This document shows positions 18,281-27,418 of a stretch of 64,000 nucleotides of DNA, piece by piece (position 1 is the stretch's first letter; each line of letters starts with the position of its first letter). The DNA is taken from positions 124,001 through 188,000 of the forward strand of contig NZ_VYSG01000002.1 in NCBI RefSeq assembly GCF_010667615.1, read 5' to 3'. The notes under the pieces were generated by a model that worked only from the letters and a program-made list of their open reading frames with translations, was not told the DNA's origin and ran no database searches. This DNA is from Bifidobacterium choloepi. Lineage in GTDB: Bacteria; Actinomycetota; Actinomycetes; Actinomycetales; Bifidobacteriaceae. The position numbers and the translations under genes are program-made.

Positions 18281-21052
18281 ATGAGTAACGACGCTTTTTC
18301 CCGGTATTCCGATCCCGCCGACTTCGTGTTGGCGACCAGCCCGGCCATGCGCGACGATGCCGTCGTGCAAGGCGACCATTGGCGAATCGGGCTGATCACC
18401 GACTCGCTCGTCCGCTTCGAATGGTCGGATTCCGGCGAATTCGAGGACCTGCCGACGCAGACGGCGCTCGTGCGCGACTTCGGCGAGACGCCCGACTATA
18501 CGGTGCGCCGTGACGAGCACGGCAACGTCGTCATCGACACCGGCCAGCTGACAATCGTCTACGACGGCAAGCCATTCTCGAGGGAAGGCCTGTCGGTCAC
18601 GATCAACGGCCTCGACTTCTGGGCCAACACGTGGACCTACGGCGACAGCTCCGAAGGGCATGGCCCCGGCGGCAACCTCAAGGGCACCGCGCGCACGCTC
18701 GACGAGGTCGACGGCCGCTGCGAGCTCGAAGACGGCGTCATCTCGCACGAAGGCTGGGCCATCCTTGACGATTCGTCCTCCAACGTGCTCGTTCCGACGG
18801 GCGAATCGTCCCCGCTGGACGATTCGCCCGCGGCGACGCAATCGACGGACGAATCGTCCTCCAATGCGCACCGCAACCCGTTCGGCCAGTGGACGGCGCC
18901 GCGGGCCAGTCGCGAACGGGACTTCTATTTCTTCGGCTACGGGCACCGCTATGCCGACGCCGTCGCCGACTTCCAGCGGCTGACGGGCGGCACGCCGCTG
19001 CTGCCGCGTTTCGCGCTCGGCAACTGGTGGAGCCGCTACTATCCGTACCGCCAGGACGAATACCTCGCGCTGATGGACCGGTTCAAGGCCGAGGGTATCC
19101 CGTTCACGACGGCCGTGCTCGACATGGACTGGCATGTCACCAACGTCGACCGCAAGTACGGCTCCAGCTGGACCGGCTACTCGTGGAATCGCGAGCTGCT
19201 GCCGGAACCGGGGAGGCTGCTCGACGGACTGCACGCGCGCGGACTGAAGACGACCGTCAACGACCATCCGCGCGACGGCATCCGCGCGTTCGAAGACCAC
19301 TACGACGAGGCCGCCCGCAGGATGGGGCGCGACGACATGTCGATCATGGCGGGGGAGCCGCTGGCGTTCGACGTCGCCGACCCGGCGTTCATGGACGCGA
19401 GCCTCGCCGTCCACCATGCACTCGAGGACGATGGCGTCGACTTCTGGTGGCTCGACTGGCAGCAGGGAGGCACGAGCCGGCAGCCCGGCCTCGACCCGTT
19501 GTGGATGCTCAACCACCTGCACTATCTCGACTCCGGTCGCCACGAGACCGTCACCGACCCGGAGACCGGCGAGACGACGACGCGCCGCCGCTGGCCGCTG
19601 ACGTTCTCCCGCTACGCCGGCCCCGGCTCGCAACGCTACTCGATCGGCTTCTCCGGCGACTCGATCATGAGCTGGAAATCGCTGGCGTTCCAGCCCGAGT
19701 TCACGGCGACGGCGAGCAACATCGGCTACGGCTGGTGGAGCCACGACATCGGCGGCCACATGCTCGGCGAACGCGACGACGAACTCGAGGCGCGCTGGTA
19801 CCAGCTCGGCGCGTTCAGCCCGATCAACCGCCTCCACTCGAGCTGCTCGCCATTCAGCGGCAAGGAACCGTGGAACTTCGGCCCGGCCGCCCGGCAGGCG
19901 ATGACCGGCGCGCTGCGGCTGCGCCACGCGCTGATCCCGTACCTCTACTCGATGAACTACCGCGCCGCCGAACAGTCGATGCCGCTCGTCGAGCCGATGT
20001 ACTGGTCGGCACCGGACGTGCGCGCCGCCTACGACGTGCCGGACGAGTACTGGTTCGGCACCGAGCTCGTCGTCGCGCCGGTCACGAGGCCGAACGGCGC
20101 GGCGTCGCTGCGTGGCCGCGCCGACGTCTGGCTGCCGGCCGGCCAGTGGTTCGACTTCTTCGACGGTCGCCGGTACGATGCCTCCGGCTCGAGTGCGCCG
20201 GCCGGCGGATCCGACGGCGCTCCGTCGTTCTTCGCCGGCGCGTCCGATGGCCGGTCGATGGCCGTCTGGCGCGGACTCGACCGCATTCCGGTGTTCGCGA
20301 AGGCCGGCGCGATCGTGCCGATGCAGCCGGTCGCCGAATCCGGCCCCGACGTCAACGCGATCGCGAATCCCGAACGCCTGTCCGTCGTCGTGTTCCCCGG
20401 CGCCGACGGCCGCTTCGTGCTGCGCGAGGATGACGGCGAATACGGCTCGCCGTCCGCCGACACCGCGATGACGTTCCACTGGAACGACGGCGAGGTCGCC
20501 GAGTTCGCCGTCGACGCCGTCCGCAGTGCCGATCCCGCGGCCATCGCCGCCGTGCCCGCCGGACGCCGCTGGTCCGTGACGTTCCGGGGCGTCGCGCCGG
20601 TCGTTGCCGAAGAGGTGACCGTCCTCGTCGACGGCCAGTCAGACGCCGTTGTCAGTACGCCGTCCGCTTCCGACAGTGCGCCCTCCAGCGACAGCACGCC
20701 GTCCGGTGCTGTCCCGTTCTCGGTGCGTTACGACGAGCCGACGATGAGCCTGACCGTCGAGCTGGCCGACGCCGTGCCGTCGGCGTCGGCGTTCTCCATC
20801 CGGTTCGCGCCGGGCACGCTGCGCTTCGCCGACAACCCGGTCGTCGCCGATGTCGAGGACCTGCTGCTGCACGCCCAGATGCCGAACATGACGAAGGAAC
20901 AGGTCTTCCAGATGGTCAGGGAGCAGGGGCCGCGCGCGATCGCCGCGTTCGCCACGCTCGAGGCCGGCGCCGGCGTGGACGAGAACATGCGGGGAACCTG
21001 GCTGCCCGAAGACGTGGCCGGGGCGGTCAGTGAAATTGTATTGAGGAGTTGA
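18281..21052 (+). CDS. Glycoside hydrolase family 31 (alpha-glucosidase/alpha-xylosidase type)
   Basis: The 923-residue enzyme has the GH31 architecture: an N-terminal beta-sandwich (about 20-230), the (beta/alpha)8 barrel and C-terminal sheet domains. The nucleophile is probably Asp392 in DFWWLDWQQGG and the acid/base Asp460 in FSGDS; both are retained. The barrel also has DMDWHVTNVDRKYGSSWTGYSWN and WWSHDIGGHMLG. No signal peptide is seen, so it should act in the cytoplasm on imported oligosaccharides. Residues about 162-202 are a Ser/Asp-rich insert with three GA(A/T)TCGTCC words. A 60-residue C-terminal helical tail (MTKEQVFQMVREQGPRAI) is unusual. The substrate cannot be fixed from sequence. 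The open frame upstream to 15707 is a high-GC artefact. The stop codon overlaps a two-hairpin repeat. Confidence 0.88.
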   Translation: MSNDAFSRYSDPADFVLATSPAMRDDAVVQGDHWRIGLITDSLVRFEWSDSGEFEDLPTQTALVRDFGETPDYTVRRDEHGNVVIDTGQLTIVYDGKPFSREGLSVTINGLDFWANTWTYGDSSEGHGPGGNLKGTARTLDEVDGRCELEDGVISHEGWAILDDSSSNVLVPTGESSPLDDSPAATQSTDESSSNAHRNPFGQWTAPRASRERDFYFFGYGHRYADAVADFQRLTGGTPLLPRFALGNWWSRYYPYRQDEYLALMDRFKAEGIPFTTAVLDMDWHVTNVDRKYGSSWTGYSWNRELLPEPGRLLDGLHARGLKTTVNDHPRDGIRAFEDHYDEAARRMGRDDMSIMAGEPLAFDVADPAFMDASLAVHHALEDDGVDFWWLDWQQGGTSRQPGLDPLWMLNHLHYLDSGRHETVTDPETGETTTRRRWPLTFSRYAGPGSQRYSIGFSGDSIMSWKSLAFQPEFTATASNIGYGWWSHDIGGHMLGERDDELEARWYQLGAFSPINRLHSSCSPFSGKEPWNFGPAARQAMTGALRLRHALIPYLYSMNYRAAEQSMPLVEPMYWSAPDVRAAYDVPDEYWFGTELVVAPVTRPNGAASLRGRADVWLPAGQWFDFFDGRRYDASGSSAPAGGSDGAPSFFAGASDGRSMAVWRGLDRIPVFAKAGAIVPMQPVAESGPDVNAIANPERLSVVVFPGADGRFVLREDDGEYGSPSADTAMTFHWNDGEVAEFAVDAVRSADPAAIAAVPAGRRWSVTFRGVAPVVAEEVTVLVDGQSDAVVSTPSASDSAPSSDSTPSGAVPFSVRYDEPTMSLTVELADAVPSASAFSIRFAPGTLRFADNPVVADVEDLLLHAQMPNMTKEQVFQMVREQGPRAIAAFATLEAGAGVDENMRGTWLPEDVAGAVSEIVLRS

Positions 21053-21210
21053 CTTCGCACTTTCTGGAGGAGCATTTGGAAAGTGCGAAGAAGTCCTTCC
21101 GGCCACGCATGAGGGAACCCTGATATTCCGGACCCTGTTCTGCCTGTCGTCTCCTGTACCGGCAAGAATTGTTCGCACTTTCCAAATGCCCCCTTGGAAA
21201 GTGCGAAGTC
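21051..21210. repeat. Two-hairpin repeat, copy 1 (160 bp)
   Basis: The ends GACTTCGCACTTTC and GAAAGTGCGAAGTC are perfect 14-bp terminal inverted repeats. Each end folds into its own hairpin (TTCGCACTTTC...GAAAGTGCGAA); the right one is the inverse of the left, and an 80-nt spacer separates them. The element begins inside the GH31 stop codon and ends 54 nt before the ABC ATPase start. Four related copies follow within 8 kb. Confidence 0.85.
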
Positions 21211-21250
21211 ACCATGACAAACGTCACCATTTCGTCCCCTGTCGCCTTGG

Positions 21251-21256
21251 TTCAAT
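21251..21256 (+). promoter_or_regulatory. Possible -10 element of the ABC ATPase gene
   Basis: TTCAAT ends 7 nt before ATG 21264. The match to TAnnnT is imperfect, so this is a weak call. Confidence 0.35.
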
Positions 21257-21263
21257 GGTGACC

Positions 21264-22232
21264 ATGACCACTACAACCACCACTGCTGTCCATGTCGCCG
21301 GCCTCGTCAAGCGTTACGGCGAACGCATGGCCCTCGACCACCTCGAGCTCGACATCCGCGAGGGCGAGGTTTTCGGCCTGCTCGGCCCGAACGGCTCCGG
21401 CAAGACGACGGCGATCAACTGCATTCTCGGCCTGCTCACCTATGATGCCGGCACCATCACTGTCTTCGGCGAGCAGCTGACGCCGTCGAACTACGGCCTG
21501 AAGCGCCGCATCGGCGTCGTTCCGCAGGACGTCGCCGTATTCGAGGAACTCAACGTCACCGAGAACATCATGTACTTCTGCTCGCTGCATATCGCCGACA
21601 AGAAGCGCCGGAAGTTGCTCGTCGAGGACGCCATTGAGTTCGTCGGGCTGGGCGATTACCGCAAGAACCGGCCGAAGCAGCTGTCCGGCGGCCTGAAACG
21701 ACGACTCAACATCGCCTGCGGCATCGTGCACCGGCCGGACCTCATCTTCTTCGACGAGCCGACCGTCGCCGTCGACCCGCAGTCGCGCAACGCCATCCTC
21801 GAGGGCATCCAGCAGCTCAACCGCGATGGCGCGACCATCGTGTACACGAGCCACTACATGGAGGAGGTCGAGCAGATCTGCGACCGCATCGAGATCATCG
21901 ACCACGGCCGCAAGATCGCGCTCGGTACCGACGACGAATTGAAGCGGATGGTCGACGCCGGCGAGCGGATTGTCGTCGAGACGCCGGCGCTCGCCATCGA
22001 CGACGGCCTGCGCGACCGGGTAATCGGCAGGCTTCGCGACCTTCCGGAAGTCGCGGCCGTCACGTTCGACGGCACGCAGCTCGACGTCCAGTGCGGTCGC
22101 GGCGAGAGCAACACCGTCGTCGTCCTTACCGTCCTGACCGACCTGAACGTTCCGTTCGGTCACCTGACGTCCCGTCCGCCGACATTGAACGACGTCTTCC
22201 TCGAGCTGACCGGCACCGCCCTGCGCGACTGA
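21264..22232 (+). CDS. ABC-2 exporter ATP-binding protein
   Basis: This 322-residue ATPase of the CcmA/NatA type drives the two permeases that follow. It has Walker A GPNGSGKTT (about 41-49), Q-loop VVPQD, signature LSGGLKRRLN, Walker B LIFFDEPTVAVDP and switch YTSHYMEE. The C-terminal 90 residues form the regulatory extension usual for drug and lipid exporters. Start choice: ATG 21264 (MTTTTTTAVHV) has a -10-like element 7 nt upstream; ATG 21255 is the alternative. The first permease begins 39 nt after the stop. With the downstream kinase and response regulator it suggests an exporter responding to a cell-envelope signal. The substrate is unknown. Confidence 0.88.
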   Translation: MTTTTTTAVHVAGLVKRYGERMALDHLELDIREGEVFGLLGPNGSGKTTAINCILGLLTYDAGTITVFGEQLTPSNYGLKRRIGVVPQDVAVFEELNVTENIMYFCSLHIADKKRRKLLVEDAIEFVGLGDYRKNRPKQLSGGLKRRLNIACGIVHRPDLIFFDEPTVAVDPQSRNAILEGIQQLNRDGATIVYTSHYMEEVEQICDRIEIIDHGRKIALGTDDELKRMVDAGERIVVETPALAIDDGLRDRVIGRLRDLPEVAAVTFDGTQLDVQCGRGESNTVVVLTVLTDLNVPFGHLTSRPPTLNDVFLELTGTALRD

Positions 22233-22271
22233 CGTTTCCGCCACGCCTTCCAGAGAGAACGAAGAGATCCC

Positions 22272-23579
22272 ATGTTCCAGTCATTTCTCGTCACGCTGCG
22301 CACCCAGCTGCGCACGCCGAGCCTGCTGTTCTGGTCCGTCGCGTTCCCGGTCATTCTCGCGACGATGTTTCATGGCATGTTTGGCGACTTTGGTTCCTTC
22401 TACAATCTTCGGCCGCTCAACGCCATTGTCGTTGCCGACAGCAACTGGACGTCGGCGCAGCAAGCCCTTGTGGATGCGCTGAGTTCGAACGATTCGTCCG
22501 CCACTGACACCGCCGGCTCCGCCCCATCGACGGACGAATCGACAGACGAAGCGACAGACGAAGCGACGGACGAATCGTCCAGCACGACCGTATCTGCGCT
22601 GCTCAATGTCACGGAAGTACCGACGATGGCCGACGCGAGGCGGCTGCTGTTCGACGCCGGCGCCGGCGAAGAGCTCATTCTCGCCGCCGACGCCGACGGA
22701 ACCCTCTCGATGACGATCAGCGATGCGACATTCGCGTCGATCAACAGTACCGGCGAGTCGAGCGACGGCGGCATGGCAATCAGCGTCCTCGACGGCATCC
22801 TCGGCATGTTCAACCGGCGCAACGTCGCCATCGCCGACATCGTCGCCGCCAACCCGGCCGCACTGGCCTCGCCGTCGTTCACCGCGCTGCTGGCCGCCAG
22901 CCCCGTCGGCGAGTCCCTTACCCGGCAGGTCACGCTCACCAACTTCCAGCCCGATCCCGTCGCCCGCTACTTCTACGCGCTGCTCGGCATGGCCGCGCTG
23001 ATGACGATGTCCGGCGCCGTGGTCAGTGTCTCGCGCATCCAGGCCAACTTCTCGGCGCTCGGCATGCGCCGGTCGCTGGCGCCGGTCTCGAAGATCAGGC
23101 AGGTGGCCGGCGGTTTCCTCGCCAGCTGGCTTGTCGCCGCCGTCTCGCTGCTCGTTGGCGTCGCCTACGTGCGCTACGGCTGCGACGTGCCGATCGGCGG
23201 AAGAGAGTGGGGCGCGGCGCTCGCCGCCGTCATGGCGACGCTGACGACGACGGCGCTCGGCACGCTGCTCGGCGCGCTGCCACGGGCATCGCTGGCCGTC
23301 AAGGAATCGCTGTGTTCGGCGGTGGCCTGCCTGCTGTCGCTGTTCTCCGGCCTGTACGGCTCGTTCGCGATGGAGCTGAGCGACGCCATCATCCGTCACG
23401 CGCCGCTGCTGGCGCTCGTCAATCCCGCCCAGCAGATCACCAACCTGTTCTACGACCTGCTCTACTACGATTCGCTCGTCCCCTTCGCGCGCACCTGCGG
23501 CGTGCTGGCCGTCATGGCCGCCGTCTTCGTCGTGCTCGCGTCGCTGATCCTGAGGAGGACCCGCCATGACCACCTGTAA
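22272..23579 (+). CDS. ABC-2 family exporter permease, first subunit
   Basis: The 435-residue permease has one N-terminal membrane helix (about 17-40), a large extracytoplasmic segment (about 45-225), and five to six C-terminal helices (about 230-430), the layout of ABC-2 type exporters. The extracytoplasmic part includes a Ser/Thr/Asp/Glu-rich low-complexity stretch (about 72-105, with TDESTDEATDEATDESSS). This stretch looks like a recent local expansion: the 12-nt unit GACAGACGAAGC is repeated there. An AGAGAACGAAGAGATC stretch precedes the ATG. The last 14 nt overlap the next permease, implying coupled translation and probably a heterodimeric channel. Confidence 0.82.
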   Translation: MFQSFLVTLRTQLRTPSLLFWSVAFPVILATMFHGMFGDFGSFYNLRPLNAIVVADSNWTSAQQALVDALSSNDSSATDTAGSAPSTDESTDEATDEATDESSSTTVSALLNVTEVPTMADARRLLFDAGAGEELILAADADGTLSMTISDATFASINSTGESSDGGMAISVLDGILGMFNRRNVAIADIVAANPAALASPSFTALLAASPVGESLTRQVTLTNFQPDPVARYFYALLGMAALMTMSGAVVSVSRIQANFSALGMRRSLAPVSKIRQVAGGFLASWLVAAVSLLVGVAYVRYGCDVPIGGREWGAALAAVMATLTTTALGTLLGALPRASLAVKESLCSAVACLLSLFSGLYGSFAMELSDAIIRHAPLLALVNPAQQITNLFYDLLYYDSLVPFARTCGVLAVMAAVFVVLASLILRRTRHDHL

Positions 23580-25116
23580 GGCCACGTTCCTGATCCTGCT
23601 GCGGCAGAAGGTCTACCTGGCCGTCTACCTGGGCTTTCTCGTCGTCATGGTGCTGGCACTGAGCGCCGGCGTGCTGTCGAGTGTCGAGACGTCGCGCGTG
23701 ACGACCTACGAGCCGGAACGACCTGTCGTCGCCATCGTCGACCGCGACGGCGACCGCGCATCGCTGTCGACGTCGATGCGCGAGTTCCTCGAGTCGACCT
23801 GCGACTTCGACACGCTGGAGGACAACCGCCAGGCCATGGAAGAGGCCGTCGCCTCCAACTACGTCGACCTCATCGTCATCGTGCCGGACGGCTTCGCCGA
23901 CGACATGGTCGCCTATCTCGACGGAGTCGCTGCCGGGGACATGACGGAAAGTATCGACGGAAATGCCGACGGGAGCGCGTCCGGAAGTGCTTCCGGGAGA
24001 GCGGGCGGCACGTCGGCGACCGGCGACGCCCCGCAACTCGAGACGGTGACGAGCTACACGTCCGCCCGCGGCTCGCTCGCCGAGCTCGAAGTCAACGACT
24101 TCCTGTCGCTGACGAGGCTGGAGGCTGTCGGCGCGGCTGCCGGCACCGGGAACGTCGCGACGGACGGCACGGCGGACACGGCGGCAACCGGCGCGAAGGA
24201 CGGGACGAGTCCGTCGGATTCCGCAACGTCGTCGGTGACGCTGACAACGCTCGCCGACGCGGCCGCCGGCGCCGTCGACGCATCGCGGGCCGACGGCACG
24301 TCGCCGTCCATCGGCGTCGCCTACGCCGACGACGAGGACGCCGGCGCGACCGGCGGCACCAGCGAGACGAAGGCGGAGGCGTCAAGGCAACTGTCGGCCG
24401 AATCGTTCGCCTATCCGGTCAAGGTCGCCTCCTACCCGGTGTTCATGGTCATGGCGATCGTGACGGCCGTCGTGCTCAAGTCGTTCCGGCAGCGGGACTT
24501 GCGGGCGCGACTCACCATCGCGCCGCGGAGAGAGTGGCTGGACAACCTCGGACAGTGGACGGTGCTGGTCGGCTTCGCGATGGCCGTCAGCGTCTTCGTG
24601 TTCGGCATCGTCGTCGTCTTCTGCGCGGTCGCCGGCGTGCCACTCGGTTTCCTGACAGCCGCCCCCGTCGCCGCCTGCTGGCTGGCCATCTTCGTCTACG
24701 CGTTGGCGTCGATGACATTCGGCTTCCTGCTGAGCATGATCAACATGAACGATTCGGCTCTCAACGGCGTGGTCAACGTCGTCGGCCTGCTGCTGATGTT
24801 CACGAGCGGCACGGCATTCGATGCGTCGCTGATGCCGGACATCATGATCGCCATCGGCAAGTGCCTGCCCGCCTGGTGGTACTGCCGGGCCATCGACGCG
24901 GTGATGGGCATTGGCTCCTACGCCGGCTCGGGCGACGCCGGCTCCGGCGTGGCGAACATGGGAGAGTGGATGGCGTCCACCGGACTGGTTGTCCTCTACG
25001 CCGTCGCTTTCCTGTCCTGTGCGCTGGCCGTGGATGCGCTGCATACGCGGGCGACGACAGTGGGACCTTCGCACTTTTCGCAGGGACAACTGGAAAGTGG
25101 GAAGAATCGTGCCTAA
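23566..25116 (+). CDS. ABC-2 family exporter permease, second subunit
   Basis: This 516-residue permease has the same topology as the preceding one: one N-terminal helix (about 14-36), a long extracytoplasmic domain (about 40-285) with Ser/Thr/Gly/Ala-rich low-complexity segments, and about six C-terminal helices. GGAGG lies 7 nt before the ATG, inside the end of the upstream gene. The final residues (about 503-516: HFSQGQLESGKNRA) are encoded by the first hairpin of a two-hairpin repeat, so the repeat supplies the stop codon. The original C-terminus may have been different. It acts with the upstream ATPase and permease. Confidence 0.8.
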   Translation: MTTCKATFLILLRQKVYLAVYLGFLVVMVLALSAGVLSSVETSRVTTYEPERPVVAIVDRDGDRASLSTSMREFLESTCDFDTLEDNRQAMEEAVASNYVDLIVIVPDGFADDMVAYLDGVAAGDMTESIDGNADGSASGSASGRAGGTSATGDAPQLETVTSYTSARGSLAELEVNDFLSLTRLEAVGAAAGTGNVATDGTADTAATGAKDGTSPSDSATSSVTLTTLADAAAGAVDASRADGTSPSIGVAYADDEDAGATGGTSETKAEASRQLSAESFAYPVKVASYPVFMVMAIVTAVVLKSFRQRDLRARLTIAPRREWLDNLGQWTVLVGFAMAVSVFVFGIVVVFCAVAGVPLGFLTAAPVAACWLAIFVYALASMTFGFLLSMINMNDSALNGVVNVVGLLLMFTSGTAFDASLMPDIMIAIGKCLPAWWYCRAIDAVMGIGSYAGSGDAGSGVANMGEWMASTGLVVLYAVAFLSCALAVDALHTRATTVGPSHFSQGQLESGKNRA

Positions 25117-25188
25117 TAATCTCATCAATGGCAGCATTTCCGGCCTAAATCTTCGCACTTTTCAAATGCCTGTTCCAAAAGTGCGAAG
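25067..25188. repeat. Two-hairpin repeat, copy 2 (122 bp, short spacer)
   Basis: The left hairpin is degenerate (CTTCGCACTTTTC...GGAAAGTGGGAAG, 25067-25104) and the right one well kept (CTTCGCACTTTTC...AAAAGTGCGAAG, 25151-25188). The spacer is about 46 nt, half that of the other copies. It overlaps the end of the second permease and abuts the kinase promoter: the -10 begins 5 nt after it, so the -35 region lies in the repeat. Confidence 0.8.
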
Positions 25189-25193
25189 ACTGC

Positions 25194-25199
25194 TACGCT
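25194..25199 (+). promoter_or_regulatory. -10 element of the sensor kinase gene
   Basis: TACGCT ends 7 nt before ATG 25207, predicting a leaderless mRNA. The matching -35 position falls inside the preceding hairpin repeat and has no good consensus. Confidence 0.5.
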
Positions 25200-25206
25200 G
25201 AACACC

Positions 25207-26430
25207 ATGACTCATGACCTTCGCCGGGCCATCACGGCAGCCATCAGCCTCGGGCTGCTCGTGATCGGCGTGCTGCTCGGAGTCCTGCTCGCCGGCGACG
25301 TGACCCGTGGCCTGATCGGCGCGGCGCTGGTCACTGTCGTCATTCTTGCCGTCTCGATCCTGCCGGTCTCCGTCATGACGCGGCTGGCGGGGCCGGTCGT
25401 CCTCGTCGCCGGCTCGGCGGCCTGGCCTGCCGTGACACTGTTCCTGCCAGCCGTCGCCGTGCCTTCCGTGCTGGCCGGCATGGACCTGTGGCGTGTCCGG
25501 TCACGGAGGACGGCCGGCGTGCTGGCCATGGCGCTGCCGACGGTGGCCGCGCTGATTGGCGCCGTGGTCGCCACGGGCCCACTGCCGGACATCACGCTGG
25601 ACAATACCGATGGTCTCGTCGGATGGCTCGTCGTCATGCTGACGGTCGCCGCGACAGGCATGACGGCGGTCCTGGCCGGCCTGATGGCCCGGTGCGATGA
25701 CTATCGCGCCATTGTCGACATCCGCCGTGAACAGCTACGCCGGATGCACCACCAGGTCGCCGTCGTCGAGGAGGACCGTGCCCAGCAGGTCCGCCACGCC
25801 CAGCTGCAGGAGCGCACCCGCATCGCCCGCGACATCCATGACAGTGTCGGGCACTTGCTGACCCGCGCGATCATGCAGGCGCAGGCCGCCCGTGTGGTCA
25901 TGGACGCCGGCGACGCCGATGCCGTGCATGTCGGGCTGGTCGAGCAGATGGGCGTCACGCTCGACGAGGCGATGACGATGGTGCGCCGTTCCGTCCACGA
26001 CCTCAACGAACGCGGTACCGACTTCGCGGACCAGATTGCCGAAGCGGCGGCCGGCAGTCCCGACGACCATTTCGACATCGTCCTCGCCAACGGCATTCAT
26101 GACGCGCCGCCGGCCTCCGTCTGTCATGTGCTGGCCACGACCATCCGCGAATCGTTGACCAACGTGCGCAAGCACGGTCCGGCGGTGACCCGCGTCACCG
26201 TGACGTTGCGCGACCTGCCGACACTCTGGCAGCTCGTCGTGCAGGATAACGGGGCGGTGGTACCGGCAGGAGGGCCGGCGGTTGTCGCCTGCCATGACGG
26301 GGCATTCGACGGCATCGGCATCATCGGCATCGAGGAGCGCGTCCGCATGCTTGACGGCTCGGCAACCTGCGGTCCCAATGGCGCCGGCTGGCGTGTCTTC
26401 GTCGGCATTCCGAAACCGCCGGAAACCTGA
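25207..26430 (+). CDS. NarL/LiaS-type sensor histidine kinase
   Basis: The 407-residue kinase has about five membrane helices in its first 165 residues and almost no extracellular loops, so it probably senses within or near the membrane. The HisKA_3 dimerisation domain has the H-box RIARDIHDSVGH with the phospho-acceptor His211. The HATPase_c domain shows an N-box (TIRESLTNVRKHG) and a G-box (DGIGIIGIEERVRMLDG). It should phosphorylate the response regulator that begins 57 nt downstream. The exporter genes upstream are a likely target, as in antimicrobial-peptide resistance modules, but this is inferred from position only. Confidence 0.87.
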   Translation: MTHDLRRAITAAISLGLLVIGVLLGVLLAGDVTRGLIGAALVTVVILAVSILPVSVMTRLAGPVVLVAGSAAWPAVTLFLPAVAVPSVLAGMDLWRVRSRRTAGVLAMALPTVAALIGAVVATGPLPDITLDNTDGLVGWLVVMLTVAATGMTAVLAGLMARCDDYRAIVDIRREQLRRMHHQVAVVEEDRAQQVRHAQLQERTRIARDIHDSVGHLLTRAIMQAQAARVVMDAGDADAVHVGLVEQMGVTLDEAMTMVRRSVHDLNERGTDFADQIAEAAAGSPDDHFDIVLANGIHDAPPASVCHVLATTIRESLTNVRKHGPAVTRVTVTLRDLPTLWQLVVQDNGAVVPAGGPAVVACHDGAFDGIGIIGIEERVRMLDGSATCGPNGAGWRVFVGIPKPPET

Positions 26431-26487
26431 TGGCTGCCGTCTGTCATTATGGACCGCCATCGTCCATCCTGAAAGGAATCGTGCCAC

Positions 26488-27246
26488 ATGACTCTCACTG
26501 TCGCCATTGCCGATGACGATCCGATCGTCTGCTCCTCGATCAGGACCATCCTCGAGACCACGGCCACGGCCGACGTCGTCTGGACGGCCAACGATGGCGC
26601 CGACGCCGTCGCCAAATACGGGCGGATTGCCCCCGATGTCCTGCTCCTCGACGTCCAGATGCCCGGCATGGACGGCCTGACGGCAGCCGGCGCCATTCTC
26701 GGGACCCATCCGGACGCAAAGATCCTTGTCCTCACGACATTCGCCGACGCCGACTACATCGCCCGCGCTGTGCAGCTCGGCACGCGAGGCTACCTGATCA
26801 AGCAGGATGTCGCCTCCGTCATCCCCGCCGTCCAGTCCGTCGCCGCCGGTCAGATCGTCCTCGGTTCCGAAATTCTCGACAAGATTACAGGCGGCGTAGG
26901 TCGGGAGAGAAACAACGATGCGAGCCGTGTCCGACTTGGCGGCGCCGGCAAGAAAGCGGAATCGTGCACTCCCGACAGCGTGCGCGGGAAAGCCAACGCA
27001 GACGCCCGGGAACCGCGCGGCGCCGACGGCAACGGGGACACGAGCGGCGGCGAACGTTTCGCGTTCCTGACACCCCGCGAACACGATATTGCCGAGCTGG
27101 TCGCCGAAGGCCTCGACAACCGGTCCATCGCCATGAAACTGAACCTGAGCGAAGGCACCGTCCGCAACCGTCTTTCCGGCATCCTCGCCAAAACCAACCT
27201 CAAGACTCGCACCCAGCTGGCCCTGGAATGGAATGTCTACATGTAA
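26488..27246 (+). CDS. NarL/LuxR-family response regulator
   Basis: This 252-residue regulator has an N-terminal receiver domain with acidic DDDP (about 10-13), phospho-acceptor Asp55 in LLLDVQMPGMDG, a conserved Thr and a Lys in LIKQDV. The C-terminal LuxR-type helix-turn-helix (about 190-250) contains LTPREHDIAELVAEGLDNRSIAMKL and EGTVRNRLSGIL. An unusually long linker of about 55 polar residues (about 136-190, rich in Arg, Asn, Gly, Ala and Asp) separates the two domains; NarL-type linkers are normally much shorter. AAAGGAA lies upstream of the ATG. The stop codon is 2 nt from a two-hairpin repeat shared with the convergent DUF559 gene. Confidence 0.88.
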   Translation: MTLTVAIADDDPIVCSSIRTILETTATADVVWTANDGADAVAKYGRIAPDVLLLDVQMPGMDGLTAAGAILGTHPDAKILVLTTFADADYIARAVQLGTRGYLIKQDVASVIPAVQSVAAGQIVLGSEILDKITGGVGRERNNDASRVRLGGAGKKAESCTPDSVRGKANADAREPRGADGNGDTSGGERFAFLTPREHDIAELVAEGLDNRSIAMKLNLSEGTVRNRLSGILAKTNLKTRTQLALEWNVYM

Positions 27247-27248
27247 GG

Positions 27249-27416
27249 TTTCGCACTTTCCGGAAGGTCATTTGGAAAGTGCGAACAAGCCCGACAAGGC
27301 AGGTCGCCGGTACGACATGGAAATCCTTGGATTCCAGCACTTGACTACTCTTGCGACGCATTGTCCGGGAAGAATCTTTCGCACTTTTCAAATGACCATC
27401 TGAAAAGTGCGAAGTC
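27249..27416. repeat. Two-hairpin repeat, copy 3 (168 bp)
   Basis: The left hairpin (27249-27286) and the right one (27378-27416) are inverse copies of each other with a spacer of about 90 nt. The element fills the gap between the convergent response regulator and DUF559 genes, starting 2 nt after one stop codon and ending 2 nt before the other. It probably serves as a bidirectional terminator. The spacer, read on the minus strand, aligns with that of copy 4 (shared GATTCTTCC, AGAGTA, GGATT words). Confidence 0.85.
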
Positions 27417-27418
27417 AG

